A stretch of 64,000 nt of DNA from Cellulomonas sp. S1-8 (GCF_026184235.1 NZ_CP110806.1:3038001-3102000), one strand, 5' to 3'; counted from the first letter of the stretch, positions 46,103 to 54,281 are shown. Translations and numbers: made by a program. Notes: generated by a model from the letters alone, not told the origin.

Positions 46103-46145
46103 AGTCTGCGTGCGAGCAGGCGCTCCGCGATGGGCCGAGGGGTCC
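46103..46145 (-). promoter_or_regulatory. Candidate promoter of unit 2 with two GGGCCC-like boxes
   Basis: Minus strand: CAGACT (46108-46103) as a weak -10. CGGCCC (46137-46132) and GGACCC (46145-46140) have centres 29 and 37 bases upstream, the spacing seen at flp and the other two prepilin units, and the first box is followed by ATCG as at unit 3. No third box is visible. Confidence 0.45.
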
Positions 46146-46163
46146 GGACACCCGTTCAGCGGT

Positions 46164-46217
46164 AGGCCCGGCCTGGGCTCCCGGGCCCATCGGCGACGCC
46201 TGCGGACGACCTAGCCT
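46164..46217 (+). promoter_or_regulatory. Promoter of unit 3 with three GGGCCC-like boxes
   Basis: Plus strand: -10 TAGCCT (46212-46217). Boxes AGGCCC (46164-46169), GGGCTC (46175-46180) and GGGCCC (46183-46188) have centres 48, 37 and 29 bases upstream of the -10 centre. The last is followed by ATCGG, close to GTCGG at flp and prepilin 1. Confidence 0.65.
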
Positions 46218-46285
46218 CCACAGGATCCGTGGGGCGCGGTCCTTCGCGCCTCCCTGTGATCCCGACCCGCGAAGGACTCCGCTCC

Positions 46286-46705
46286 ATGCGACCTGCACTC
46301 ATCGCCCAGGTGGCGCTCACCACGGCGCTCGCCGCCCTGCTCAGCTCCTTCGCGGCGCTGTACGTGGCGCAGCAGGCGAACGACATCCAGGCGGGCCTCG
46401 TCCTGCGCGCGCTCCTGGTCACGGTCGCGCTGCTCGTCGCGTCGTGGGTCGCCGTGCGGCCCCGGCTCCTGAAGGCGACCCGGGCGCAGCTGCGCGCGGG
46501 CGCGCTCCTCGGGCTCGCGCTCGGCTACGCCGTCAGCCCGACGTCGTGGAACGGGCGCACCTACGCCGCCCAGCTCGTCCTGGAGCCCGGGGTCGCCACC
46601 ATGGTCGTCGACCTCGTGCTGTGGCTGCTGGTGGGCGGCGCCGCCGTCCTCGTCGCGAGCGCCCCGGCCAGCGCCCACGAACGGGCGACCTACGCGGCGC
46701 GGTGA
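46286..46705 (+). CDS. Four-TM membrane protein of giant-prepilin unit 3
   Basis: 139 residues from ATG 46286 with GAAGGA about nine bases upstream. Four hydrophobic segments; the loop and helix SPTSWNGRTYAAQLVLEPG then VVDLVLWLLVGGAAVLVAS match the unit 2 protein at 45647. It starts the plus-strand unit in the divergent pair and ends 40 bases before prepilin 3, which has its own leaderless promoter. The role is unknown; it probably accompanies the prepilin in the membrane. Confidence 0.83.
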   Translation: MRPALIAQVALTTALAALLSSFAALYVAQQANDIQAGLVLRALLVTVALLVASWVAVRPRLLKATRAQLRAGALLGLALGYAVSPTSWNGRTYAAQLVLEPGVATMVVDLVLWLLVGGAAVLVASAPASAHERATYAAR

Positions 46706-46733
46706 ACGCCCCCGGAGGGCGCCGCGCGGCCTG

Positions 46734-46748
46734 TAGGTTCCCCCCGTG
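46734..46748 (+). promoter_or_regulatory. -10 and leaderless start of giant prepilin 3
   Basis: TAGGTT (46734-46739) followed by six C residues and GTG at 46746, with no Shine-Dalgarno sequence. It gives prepilin 3 a second promoter inside its unit. Confidence 0.5.
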
Positions 46749-48140
46749 ACACGACCGCCCGTCCGCGACACCCTGCAGCGCGACGAGGGCGCCGGGACGG
46801 TCGAGTACATCGGCATCCTGACGATCGGCGCGCTGCTGGTCACGGCGGTGCTCGTCGCCCTCCCGGCCCTGGACCCCGCGGCTCGCGCGCGCACGCTCGC
46901 GTGCCAGATCGCCGACGCGTTCTCGGGCGGCGACGGCGGCGGGTGCGCGAGCTCGGGGGAACGCGGCCCTGAGGACTTCATCCCTCCGGAGCAGTGCGTG
47001 TACATCGCCGACGGCGCCGGCTGGCAGGGGTCGATCGCCGTCGGGGTCCAGGTCGACGGGGGCGGCACCTGGCTCATCGAGGAGCTGGGCGACGAGACGT
47101 TCCGGCTGACCCGTGGCTCGGAGGCGGGCGTCGGCGCCGAGGTGGGTGTCGGGTTCGACGTCTCCTGGCAGGACGGTGAGCGTCAGTACGGCCTCGGGGC
47201 GTCCGCGGGCGCGGCCGGCACGCTCGTCGGCTCCGACGCCGAGGTGTTCCTGGCCCAGGACCGCGACGAGGTCGATCGCATCCTCGCGGCCCAGAGCACC
47301 GACGACGTCAAGTCCGGTCTGCTCGGTGACGACTCCATCGCACGGAACCTGTGGGACGACCTGTTCGGCAGCGCACCCGAGGAGCACCTGGAGCCCGTCG
47401 AGACGATCCACGCCGCCGGGCTCGAGGTGAACGCCTCGGCCGGAGCGCTGCTGGGGGTCGCCCCCGCCGAGGCCGAGGTCACGGGCGGCATCTACGTCGG
47501 GTGGGTCGAGCGCGCCGACGGCACCCGGACGGACTCCTGGAGCGCGGCGTCGGACGGCACGGCCATGGCCGCCTTCCCGACCGGGACCGACCGCTACGAC
47601 CCGGCGTCGATGGACGACTACCAGGTCGCGACGGCGTCGTACGCGGGCAGCGCGTCCTTCGAGGTGGACCGGGACGCCGACGGGAACCCCGTCGCGATCC
47701 GCACGGTCACCGTCGGCATGGGGCACGCCGACACCGCGGAGATCTCGGGCGACGACCTCACGCTGCCGACGTACACCGAGACGCGCGTGCAGATGCCGCT
47801 GGAGACCGCAGCCGACCGCGAGCTCGCGGCGCGGATCGCGGACGGGCTCGGCATCCACGTCGCCGGGATCAACGACGACACCCTGGGCTTCGGCTCGCCC
47901 GACACCCTGTTCGGCCTCGGCGACAGCTTCGCCTCCATGGCCGAGGAGGCGAAGCAGCGCGGCCACTACTGGGTGCAGGAGTACACGCAGGAGACCACCG
48001 TCGACCGCGGCGGCAACGTCGACGCCAAGTGGGTCCTGGAGGCCGGGTTGTCGGGGTCGTACTACGAGACCGCCCGGGTCGGCACCGGCTACGAGTACTG
48101 GAACGGGCAGGATTTCGTCAGCCGGTCCGGCTGCCAGTAG
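46746..48140 (+). CDS. Giant Flp-type prepilin 3 with large ectodomain
   Basis: 464 residues from GTG 46746. The leader is RDEG15 / AGTVEYIGILTIGALLVTAV, a perfect G/X4-E-Y site (Glu20-Tyr21). Two cysteines follow the helix (ACQIADAF...GGGCASS). The ectodomain runs parallel to prepilin 2: EDFIPPEQCVYI, TWLIEELGDETFRLTR, GVGFDVSW, RVQMPLETAADRELAARI, and the C-terminal TGYEYWNGQDFVSRSGC. The Cys in IPPEQC and the last Cys match those of prepilin 2, so a conserved disulfide is likely. It lies between its membrane partner and a lipoprotein gene. Confidence 0.87.
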   Translation: MTRPPVRDTLQRDEGAGTVEYIGILTIGALLVTAVLVALPALDPAARARTLACQIADAFSGGDGGGCASSGERGPEDFIPPEQCVYIADGAGWQGSIAVGVQVDGGGTWLIEELGDETFRLTRGSEAGVGAEVGVGFDVSWQDGERQYGLGASAGAAGTLVGSDAEVFLAQDRDEVDRILAAQSTDDVKSGLLGDDSIARNLWDDLFGSAPEEHLEPVETIHAAGLEVNASAGALLGVAPAEAEVTGGIYVGWVERADGTRTDSWSAASDGTAMAAFPTGTDRYDPASMDDYQVATASYAGSASFEVDRDADGNPVAIRTVTVGMGHADTAEISGDDLTLPTYTETRVQMPLETAADRELAARIADGLGIHVAGINDDTLGFGSPDTLFGLGDSFASMAEEAKQRGHYWVQEYTQETTVDRGGNVDAKWVLEAGLSGSYYETARVGTGYEYWNGQDFVSRSGCQ

Positions 48141-48192
48141 CGTGCGCGTCGTCCCGCACCTGCACGACCGGCGACCACGAGGAGCCCTCCTG

Positions 48193-48867
48193 ATGAGGCA
48201 CGTCCATCCCGGCCTCGCGGTGCTGACGGTCGCGTGCTGCGCCGTCCTCGTCGCCTGCTCGCCGCCGGCCGAGCAGCCGGTCGACGGCGGGACGTCGGCG
48301 GTCCGGACCCCGCAGGCCGAGGCGACGGCGAGCGACGACGGCGACGGCGACGGCGACGATCCGGCCGGCGCGCAGGCGCTCGAACCGCTCACCGCACCGC
48401 CCGCCACCTGGTCCGGTCTCACGCTGGGACCCGTGACGCTCGACGTCCCCGACGGCTTCACCCAGGTCGACGAGCCGCAGGACACGACCGCCCGCCTGAC
48501 GACGTGGGTCGCACGGTACGGCGACCAGGACGGCGCGCGCGCCGCGATCTCGGTGGCGCGGGACCTCGACCCGCAACGCGACGCGTCCGGCACGGCGGAC
48601 GCCGCGCTCCAGGCGGAACGCGCGCAGCGCGGCGTCGACGACGACGCGTCGAGCGCGCTGACCTGGCCGGGCGCCGACGCCGCGCACCACCTCACCTACC
48701 TCCAGGACGTCGCCGTCGGCGGCACGCGCGTCTCGCACCGGGCCGAGTGGGTCTACGCCGACCTCCCGGACGGGACGCAGGTCGCCGTCGGGGTGCTCGC
48801 GCCGGTGGACCTGTTCGACGAGCTCGCGCTGCACGACGTGCTCGCGACGTGGCGGACCGGTCCGTGA
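48193..48867 (+). CDS. Lipoprotein of giant-prepilin unit 3
   Basis: 224 residues from ATG 48193; GAGGAG lies nine bases upstream. Signal peptide with lipobox VACSP (Cys21). An acidic low-complexity spacer (about 35-65, with GDGDGDD) precedes the domain WSGLTLGPVTLDVPDGFTQV, LTWPGADAAHHLTY and VAVGVLAPVDLFDELALHDVLA, shared with the unit 2 lipoprotein. The stop overlaps the next start (GTGA). It is presumably anchored outside the membrane near the assembled prepilin. Confidence 0.86.
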   Translation: MRHVHPGLAVLTVACCAVLVACSPPAEQPVDGGTSAVRTPQAEATASDDGDGDGDDPAGAQALEPLTAPPATWSGLTLGPVTLDVPDGFTQVDEPQDTTARLTTWVARYGDQDGARAAISVARDLDPQRDASGTADAALQAERAQRGVDDDASSALTWPGADAAHHLTYLQDVAVGGTRVSHRAEWVYADLPDGTQVAVGVLAPVDLFDELALHDVLATWRTGP

Positions 48868-49388
48868 GCACCGGCGGGAACCTGCGGCGCGCGGTCCGGA
48901 CGTCCGGGGTCGTCGCGTGCGGGGCCACCGTCCTGTTCCTCGTCGCCGGCACGTCGTACCTGATGCGCGTGGACACCCCGCCACAGATGTGGGAGCAGAC
49001 GTGGGCCGCGGGTGAGCCGATCACCCTGGACGACCGCCCCGAGGTGATCCTGTGGGCGCCGGACCTGGCCGGCTCCGCGCAGGACGTCACCTGCACCCTG
49101 AGCGACGCACGCTCGTACGACGGCGTCCTGCCCGCCGGGCCCGACGAGTCGCGAGCGGCGCTCGCGACGGTGACCGTGGACGGCGAGGACCTCACGTACC
49201 TGGCCCGGATCGACCACATCCGCTCCGGGACCATCGTGTGCGACGGCGGCGGGCTCACCCAGGTCCGCGTCTCGGACGACCTGCGCCCCGGGCTCGAGCG
49301 TGGCTCCGCGACCGCCTTCTTCATCGGCGCCGCTGTCGCCGCCCTGTGGGCGTTCGTCACGCTGCGCAGCACGCGTCCGCGGCGCTGA
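48864..49388 (+). CDS. Two-TM protein with extracytoplasmic domain, giant-prepilin unit 3
   Basis: 174 residues from GTG 48864, coupled to the lipoprotein by a 4-base overlap. Basic head (GGNLRRAVRTSG), TM1 about 15-35, a domain of about 95 residues with two cysteines (DVTCTLSDARSYDG and IVCDGGGLTQVRV), and TM2 about 142-162 with an Arg-rich tail. The CxGGGLTxV ending and the plan match the protein at 43055. It completes the mirror image of unit 2. Confidence 0.83.
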   Translation: MSTGGNLRRAVRTSGVVACGATVLFLVAGTSYLMRVDTPPQMWEQTWAAGEPITLDDRPEVILWAPDLAGSAQDVTCTLSDARSYDGVLPAGPDESRAALATVTVDGEDLTYLARIDHIRSGTIVCDGGGLTQVRVSDDLRPGLERGSATAFFIGAAVAALWAFVTLRSTRPRR

Positions 49389-49420
49389 ACCTCAGCGCCG
49401 CTCGAACCTCAGCGCCGGTC
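49387..49420. repeat. 17-bp tandem duplication across the stop codon
   Basis: GAACCTCAGCGCCGCTC at 49387-49403 is repeated with one change at 49404-49420, in the short convergent gap after unit 3. Confidence 0.7.
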
Positions 49421-49428
49421 GACCGCCG

Positions 49429-50019
49429 TCACCGCCACGTCACCGGGACGTCGGTCACGGGGTCGAGGCCCGGGAGCTCGACCGTGACGGTCTGCGTGCC
49501 CGCGGTCAGCGGGGGAAGCAGCGCGTGGACGTCGGCCCCTCCGCCCGAGAGGCGGCTCGGGAAGGGTGCGCAGGCGCACCCCAGGTCCTGCAGGCCGTCC
49601 GAGTCCTGGATCGTGTAGGGCCGCAGCCGCCAGCCCGAGCCCTCGTCGACGACGGACACGCCACGCAGGTCGTTGTGCACGCCGCGGCTGTCCGACCAGC
49701 CGGAGAACGACCCGCGGTGCTCGCCGTCGAGCCGCAGCACCAGGTCGGTCCCCGCAGGGTCCGCGACGACCGCCAGGACCTGCACGTCGATCGGCGTGTC
49801 CTCGACCGTCCCGGAGGTCTCGCCCAGCACGTCGGCGTCCGGCAGGTCGTCACCGGCCAGCACGGCGGCCGCGTACTCCTCGACCGTGAGCTGCGCCTCG
49901 TCCTCGGCCGTCGCCTCGCTCGTCCCGGTCGGCGTGGGTCCCGGCGCCTCGTCCGAGGTGCACCCCACCAGCAGGACCGTCAGCAGGCACGCCGCCGCAG
50001 CGCTCCCGACCCGCCTCAT
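49429..50019 (-). CDS. Secreted lipoprotein after the OmpA-family gene
   Basis: 196 residues from ATG 50019, overlapping the OmpA-family stop by 4 bases. Signal peptide with lipobox LLVGCTS (Cys20), then a Thr/Pro/Glu-rich spacer. The mature domain holds VDVQVLAVVADPAGTDLVLR and a paired-cysteine loop LGCACAPFPS, ending in a beta-rich stretch TVTVELPGLDPVTDVPVTW. The partner gene upstream has a similar ectodomain, so both may act together on the cell surface near the pilus. Family not recognised. Confidence 0.84.
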   Translation of the reverse strand: MRRVGSAAAACLLTVLLVGCTSDEAPGPTPTGTSEATAEDEAQLTVEEYAAAVLAGDDLPDADVLGETSGTVEDTPIDVQVLAVVADPAGTDLVLRLDGEHRGSFSGWSDSRGVHNDLRGVSVVDEGSGWRLRPYTIQDSDGLQDLGCACAPFPSRLSGGGADVHALLPPLTAGTQTVTVELPGLDPVTDVPVTWR

Positions 50020-51116
50020 CGCGCACCCCCCTGCACCTGGTAGGTCACCGTCACGCGCCGGTTCGCCTGCATGTTCTCCGGTGAGTCGTTGGGTGCCACC
50101 GGCTCGTCCTCGCCGCGCCCCTCGGCGACGAACGTCACGGCCGCACCGGAGCCCGGCTGCAACGCCGCGACCACCGCCGCGGCACGCTGCTCGGACAGCA
50201 CCGTGTTGGACTCGTCCGAGCCGTCGGAGTCCGTGTGCCCGACGACCACGACCTCGCCCGTGCCGCGCGCGGCGATGTCGGCCGCCAGGGCGTCGAGGGA
50301 CTGCTGCGCGGCCGGCGTCAGCGACGCCGACGACTTGTCGAAGAGCACGTTCGCGTCGAGCGTCGCGGCGACCTGCTCGACGGTCTCGTCGAGCGTCGTC
50401 ACCTCGTCGACCGACTCCCGGTGCGCCACGAGCGGGCGCACGGAGTACGCGGGTTCGGCGGCCGCCAGGTCGTCGCCCTGCAGCACTGCCGGCCATCCCT
50501 CACCGACCAGGGGCGCAGCGTCGTCCACGACGGGCTCGAGCGCACCCTCCCCGACGGGCACGTGCGCGGCCAGGGCGTTCGTCGAGCCGATCTGCACGTC
50601 CACGTGCTCGACCCCGGCGGGGAGCTCGGGGAACACGACCCACACGACGGCGAGCTCACCGGGCTCGATCGACACGTCGCGCTTGTCGGTCGAGTACGTC
50701 ACCTCACCACCGAGCAGGGGCTCGTACGCGGTCATGCCTGCCCGGTCGACGAGGGCCACCTCCGCCACCGCGCGGGTCTCGTACGCCTGACGGATGCCGA
50801 ACACCCCGGAGCCGGGGACGCCCCTGCTCTCGGAGTCGGACAGGCCGAGCGAGAAGTAGAGCACCGTGCCGCCCTCGACCCGCTGGACGCCGTGCACCGC
50901 CCCACGGACGGTCGGGTCGGAGTCGTCACCGCCCGGCCGGAACGAGAACGTCGCGTGGGTCGCGACGTCCGTCCCCGCGACGTCCACCACCCCGGACAGC
51001 TCATCGGGCGTCGTCGAGGCCACGGACGCGGACGGCGCGGCCACCAGGCCCGCGACGAGCAGGCCGACCAGGACGGCGCGGGTGCGTCGGCCGTGTCGCG
51101 GCAGCTCCGGCGTCAC
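50016..51116 (-). CDS. OmpA-family (peptidoglycan-binding) secreted protein
   Basis: 366 residues from GTG 51116, chosen because AGGAG ends five bases before it. Signal peptide (RRTRAVLVGLLVAGLVAAPSASVAS). An N-terminal beta-rich domain of about 200 residues follows, and the C-terminal OmpA domain (about 255-360) has VLFDKSSASLTPAAQQSLD, VVVGHTDSDGSDESN, VLSEQRAAAVVAAL and ENMQANRRVTVTY, with the Asp and Arg that bind the peptidoglycan peptide. In a monoderm it would tie surface structures to the wall. Close to the tad genes, it may anchor the pilus; that is inference. Confidence 0.92.
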   Translation of the reverse strand: MTPELPRHGRRTRAVLVGLLVAGLVAAPSASVASTTPDELSGVVDVAGTDVATHATFSFRPGGDDSDPTVRGAVHGVQRVEGGTVLYFSLGLSDSESRGVPGSGVFGIRQAYETRAVAEVALVDRAGMTAYEPLLGGEVTYSTDKRDVSIEPGELAVVWVVFPELPAGVEHVDVQIGSTNALAAHVPVGEGALEPVVDDAAPLVGEGWPAVLQGDDLAAAEPAYSVRPLVAHRESVDEVTTLDETVEQVAATLDANVLFDKSSASLTPAAQQSLDALAADIAARGTGEVVVVGHTDSDGSDESNTVLSEQRAAAVVAALQPGSGAAVTFVAEGRGEDEPVAPNDSPENMQANRRVTVTYQVQGGAR

Positions 51117-51157
51117 GTGCACTCCTCGGCTCAGGGGGACAGATCGGGCGGCGGTCA

Positions 51158-51886
51158 TCATCGCACAAGCCGCACATCGAGCCGGGAGGTCACCCAGCCG
51201 CGGCCGGCGTCCACGGCGTCGTCCAGGACGCGGGTCCACGGGGACCGCAGGTCCGCGCCGTCGACGTCCGTGCAGACGAAGCGGTACTCGAACCCGTAGA
51301 TCGGGACCGGCGGGGGCGGCGGGGTCGGGCTGGGCGTCGGTGTCGGGGTCTCACCGGGCGACGGCGTGGGGGTCGGTGTCGGGGACGGGGTCGGAACCGG
51401 TTCGTAGCCGACGATCACGCGCCGGTCCTCGATCCCGCAGCTGCCGAGCACGACACCCACCTCGGCAGCCGACGCCCGCTCCGTCCGCCGGCCGTCGCGC
51501 TCGTTGCGGCGCGCGACCTGGACGTCGACGCGTCCCGCGTACCGGTCGAGCGAGTAGGCGGAGCCGACGAGGTCGGCGCCGTTGCGGTTCGCGTACGCCG
51601 ACGCCTCGGAGATCCCCGCCGAGAGCGGGAGCAGGCCGTCCAGCGTGTCCCCGGGGCCGAGCGTCGGCAGGCCGTCACGCACGAGCTCGCGCACGCGGTC
51701 GGCGGCGGCGAGCGCCGCCGCGTCGGCTGCGCTCTCCGTGAGGTCGGAGTGCTGGGTGCGCCCGGCGATCGGCAGGACGGTGACGAACAGCAGCACGACC
51801 ACCGCGAAGCACACGACGATGACGACGCCCGTCACGGCCGCACCGCGCTCACGCATCGCGGGTCCGTCGATCGGTCCGATCCTCAT
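51158..51886 (-). CDS. TadG/TadE-like pilus assembly protein with proline-threonine tail
   Basis: 242 residues from ATG 51886: AGGAGG (51898-51893) lies six bases upstream, whereas it would touch the in-frame ATG at 51892. Short head RERGAA then one TM helix (VTGVVIVVCFAVVVLLFVTV), followed by the TadE/G-like helix RTQHSDLTESAADAAALAAADRV. The middle holds an Asn/Arg-rich domain, and from about 175 on comes a low-complexity PTPSPTPTPT linker before a small C-terminal domain with a Cys. Glu at +5 of a prepilin site is absent, so it is probably not processed. Confidence 0.82.
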   Translation of the reverse strand: MRIGPIDGPAMRERGAAVTGVVIVVCFAVVVLLFVTVLPIAGRTQHSDLTESAADAAALAAADRVRELVRDGLPTLGPGDTLDGLLPLSAGISEASAYANRNGADLVGSAYSLDRYAGRVDVQVARRNERDGRRTERASAAEVGVVLGSCGIEDRRVIVGYEPVPTPSPTPTPTPSPGETPTPTPSPTPPPPPVPIYGFEYRFVCTDVDGADLRSPWTRVLDDAVDAGRGWVTSRLDVRLVR

Positions 51887-51945
51887 CGCCATCCTCCTGT
51901 CGTCGGCAGCACGCGCAGCGGCTCGCACCGCTCTCCCCCACACGC

Positions 51946-51980
51946 CCACAGGACCCACGGCATCGCCGTGGGTCCTGTGG
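51946..51980 (-). terminator. Terminator downstream of flp
   Basis: Perfect 15-bp stem CCACAGGACCCACGG (51946-51960) with 51966-51980 and a 5-base loop, 32 bases after the flp stop. It separates flp, which must be highly expressed, from the tadG-like gene. Confidence 0.8.
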
Positions 51981-52011
51981 TGGTCGGACGGGTACGACCC
52001 GTCCGGGAGCA

Positions 52012-52239
52012 TCAGTCGCGTGCGTTCTGCAGCGCCTCGTCGATGTCACCGATCTGCGTGTCGGCGATCGCCTCGGGGTCGAAGACGTCGAACGCGGCGA
52101 GCACGGCGACGATCAGCAGCGCGGCGACCACGAGGATGCCGATGTACTCGAGCATGCCCTGGCCGGCCTCGCGGTCGCCGATGCGCGCCTCGATCGCCTT
52201 CTGCATGCGGACCTTCGTGTTGACGAACATGCGGGTCAT
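52012..52239 (-). CDS. flp: Flp-type major pilin prepilin
   Basis: 75 residues. Cytoplasmic leader of 26 residues ending GDREAG; then QGMLEYIGILVVAALLIVAVLAAF. The class III site is G26/Q27 with Glu31-Tyr32. Mature pilin would be 49 residues, one helix with a short acidic tail (IGDIDEALQNARD), normal for Flp. GGAGGAG lies about six bases before the ATG. It has its own promoter and terminator and sits just after the tad operon. A TadV peptidase needed to process it is not in the window. Confidence 0.96.
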   Translation of the reverse strand: MTRMFVNTKVRMQKAIEARIGDREAGQGMLEYIGILVVAALLIVAVLAAFDVFDPEAIADTQIGDIDEALQNARD

Positions 52240-52326
52240 GGCTGTCTCCTCCGTGTGGTCCGGCGTCCTGCCGGCTGTCCGACTCTGGTCTGGTGTCCCC
52301 CGGAGCGGGTTCTCCCGATGACCAGA

Positions 52327-52381
52327 AAGTTACGTCTCGAGCGGTCTGCCCCGACGGGCCCGTAGGCCCAACTGCGGGCCC
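52327..52381 (-). promoter_or_regulatory. flp promoter with three GGGCCC-like boxes
   Basis: Minus strand: -10 TAACTT (52332-52327). Boxes GGGCCC (52361-52356), GGGCCT (52369-52364) and GGGCCC (52381-52376) have centres 29, 37 and 49 bases upstream of the -10 centre. The outer two are preceded by TT, giving a repeated TTGGGCC. The boxes end right at the stop codon of the response regulator gene. Confidence 0.72.
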
Positions 52382-52383
52382 AA

Positions 52384-53070
52384 TCAGGACCTGACCCGCT
52401 CCGGGCCCGTCGCCCCACCCAGCCACAGCGACACGGCCTCCGCCCGGCTCCGGACGCCCAGCTTCGCGAAGATGTGGTTGACGTGGTTCTTCACGGTCTT
52501 CTCCGACAGGAAGCACTCGCGGGCGATCTCCCCGTTGGTGCGTCCCTGCGCGATGAGTCCCATGACCTCCTGCTCGCGCGCCGACAGGCCCGCGTCGGGG
52601 CGCACGGGAGCCGCCACCGTCTGCGGGGCGGCCCACGCCGCGCGCATCGCCGTGGCCGCCACCGGGGACAGCACGAACGACCCCGAGGCGACGCCCAGCA
52701 CCGTCCGGACGAGCTCGGCGCCGTCGAACTGCCCGTGCACGAGGTAGCCGCTCGCGCCCGCGTCGACGGCCGCGCGGACCACCTCCGGGACGTCGGAGTA
52801 GGTGAGCATGAGGACCTTGCTCCAGGCGCGGACCTCGGCGGCGACCTGCACCCCGTCACGGCGCGGCATCCGCACGTCGAGCAGCACCACGTCGGGCACC
52901 AGCTCCCGCACGACGCGCACCGCCTCCTCGCCGTCGGCAGCCTCGCCGATGACGCGGACGCCGTCCTGGACGTCGAGGAGGCTGCGCAGCCCCATCCGGA
53001 TCACGGCGTTGTCGTCCACGACCACCACGGTCACCGGGCGACCGGGGACCTCCTGCGCCTCGCCGCTCAT
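52384..53070 (-). CDS. NarL/LuxR-type response regulator of the tad operon
   Basis: 228 residues from ATG 53070, overlapping the kinase stop by 4 bases. Receiver: [14 protein letters not shown], phosphorylated Asp in [13 protein letters not shown], signalling Thr in [12 protein letters not shown]-binding: [20 protein letters not shown]...[19 protein letters not shown]. It is the last gene of the tad operon and lies directly before flp; the boxes in the flp promoter are close to its stop. It is the obvious candidate for the protein that binds the GGGCCC-like boxes. Confidence 0.94.
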   Translation of the reverse strand: MSGEAQEVPGRPVTVVVVDDNAVIRMGLRSLLDVQDGVRVIGEAADGEEAVRVVRELVPDVVLLDVRMPRRDGVQVAAEVRAWSKVLMLTYSDVPEVVRAAVDAGASGYLVHGQFDGAELVRTVLGVASGSFVLSPVAATAMRAAWAAPQTVAAPVRPDAGLSAREQEVMGLIAQGRTNGEIARECFLSEKTVKNHVNHIFAKLGVRSRAEAVSLWLGGATGPERVRS

Positions 53071-54281
53071 CGCGCTCCTCCCAGGGCCCGCGCCCTGTCG
53101 CTCAGGCCGTCGGGGCGACGTCCGTCGCCCGCGTCCGGCGGCTCCCAGGCGAGCTCGACCGTCGTCCCGTCGCCGGGCGCGGACCGCACGCGCAGCCGCG
53201 CGTCGACCTCGGAGGCGCGTTCCCGCATGCCCGTGATCCCGAAGTGGCCGGGCGGGCTGGCGGCGTCGGTGCCGGCGTCGAAGCCGTTGCCGTCGTCCCG
53301 CACCCGGATGCGAACGGTGCCGTCGTCGTCGTGCGCCAGGCTGACCCGGACGCACGACGCGTCGGCGTGCCGGTGGACGTTCTCGAGCGCCTCGGTGACG
53401 ACCGCGAGCGCCTCGTACCGCACGTCGATGGGCAGGTCCACCGCGTCGTGCACGGTGAACTGGCACCGCACCCCGGTGCGCTCCTGCCAGGACGCGCAGA
53501 TGTCCCCGAGCACCTCGACCAGGGCGCGGTCCGGCTCGTCCTGCCGCAGCCGCACCAGCAGCTCGCGCGCCTCGCGAGCGGCCCGCTCCGCGCCCTCGGC
53601 CAGCGCGGTCGCGATGCGCCGCGCCGTCTCCGGGTCCCGGTCCACCCACGCCGCCAGGCCTTGCGCGCCCAGCGAGATGCCGTGCAGGGTCTTGCCGAGC
53701 GAGTCGTGCATCTCGCGCGCCAGCCGCGCCCGCTCGTCCGCCGCGGCCGTGAGCTGCTCGGCCCGCGACACGGCCCGCGCGGCGACGACCTGCTGCTCGT
53801 GCGCGGAGCGCACCGCCACGCCGATCGCCACGAGCGCCGCGTACAGGGCCGGGACGCCGACCTCGGTCATGAACCCGCGTGGGGCGGGTGCCGGCGGCAC
53901 CATCACGACCACGAGGTACCCGGCGCACAGCACCACCGCACCCGCGACGGCCACGGCGGGTCGTGTGAGCACGCCGACGACCAGCGCGACCGGGAACGTC
54001 GCGAGCACCAACGGGCTCTCGACACCGAGCACCCACACGACCGTCAGGCTCAGCAGGATGTCGGCGACCAGGGAGATCGGGTGCCGCGCGACGAAGTCGA
54101 GGATCTGGGCGTACATCAGCATCGCGAACGTCGCGGCGCTCAGCACCAGGATGCAGGCGAGCAACGGTCCGGTCATCGTCTGACCGACCAGCCCCACGAG
54201 CGCGATCATGATCGTCGCCAGGCGCACCACCAGCGCGACGCCGACCACACGTCCGGCGAAGTCCCTCGTCGGCAGCGTCAT
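53067..54281 (-). CDS. HisKA_3 sensor histidine kinase of the tad operon
   Basis: 404 residues from ATG 54281, overlapping tadC by 4 bases. Five to six N-terminal TM segments (about 10-165) with little outside the membrane, so it senses within or near the membrane. Dimerisation helix with His in [20 protein letters not shown]; ATPase with [24 protein letters not shown] and [15 protein letters not shown]. Being co-translated with the pilus motor and platform proteins, it may report on assembly or surface contact; inference. Partner regulator immediately downstream. Confidence 0.93.
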   Translation of the reverse strand: MTLPTRDFAGRVVGVALVVRLATIMIALVGLVGQTMTGPLLACILVLSAATFAMLMYAQILDFVARHPISLVADILLSLTVVWVLGVESPLVLATFPVALVVGVLTRPAVAVAGAVVLCAGYLVVVMVPPAPAPRGFMTEVGVPALYAALVAIGVAVRSAHEQQVVAARAVSRAEQLTAAADERARLAREMHDSLGKTLHGISLGAQGLAAWVDRDPETARRIATALAEGAERAAREARELLVRLRQDEPDRALVEVLGDICASWQERTGVRCQFTVHDAVDLPIDVRYEALAVVTEALENVHRHADASCVRVSLAHDDDGTVRIRVRDDGNGFDAGTDAASPPGHFGITGMRERASEVDARLRVRSAPGDGTTVELAWEPPDAGDGRRPDGLSDRARALGGAR

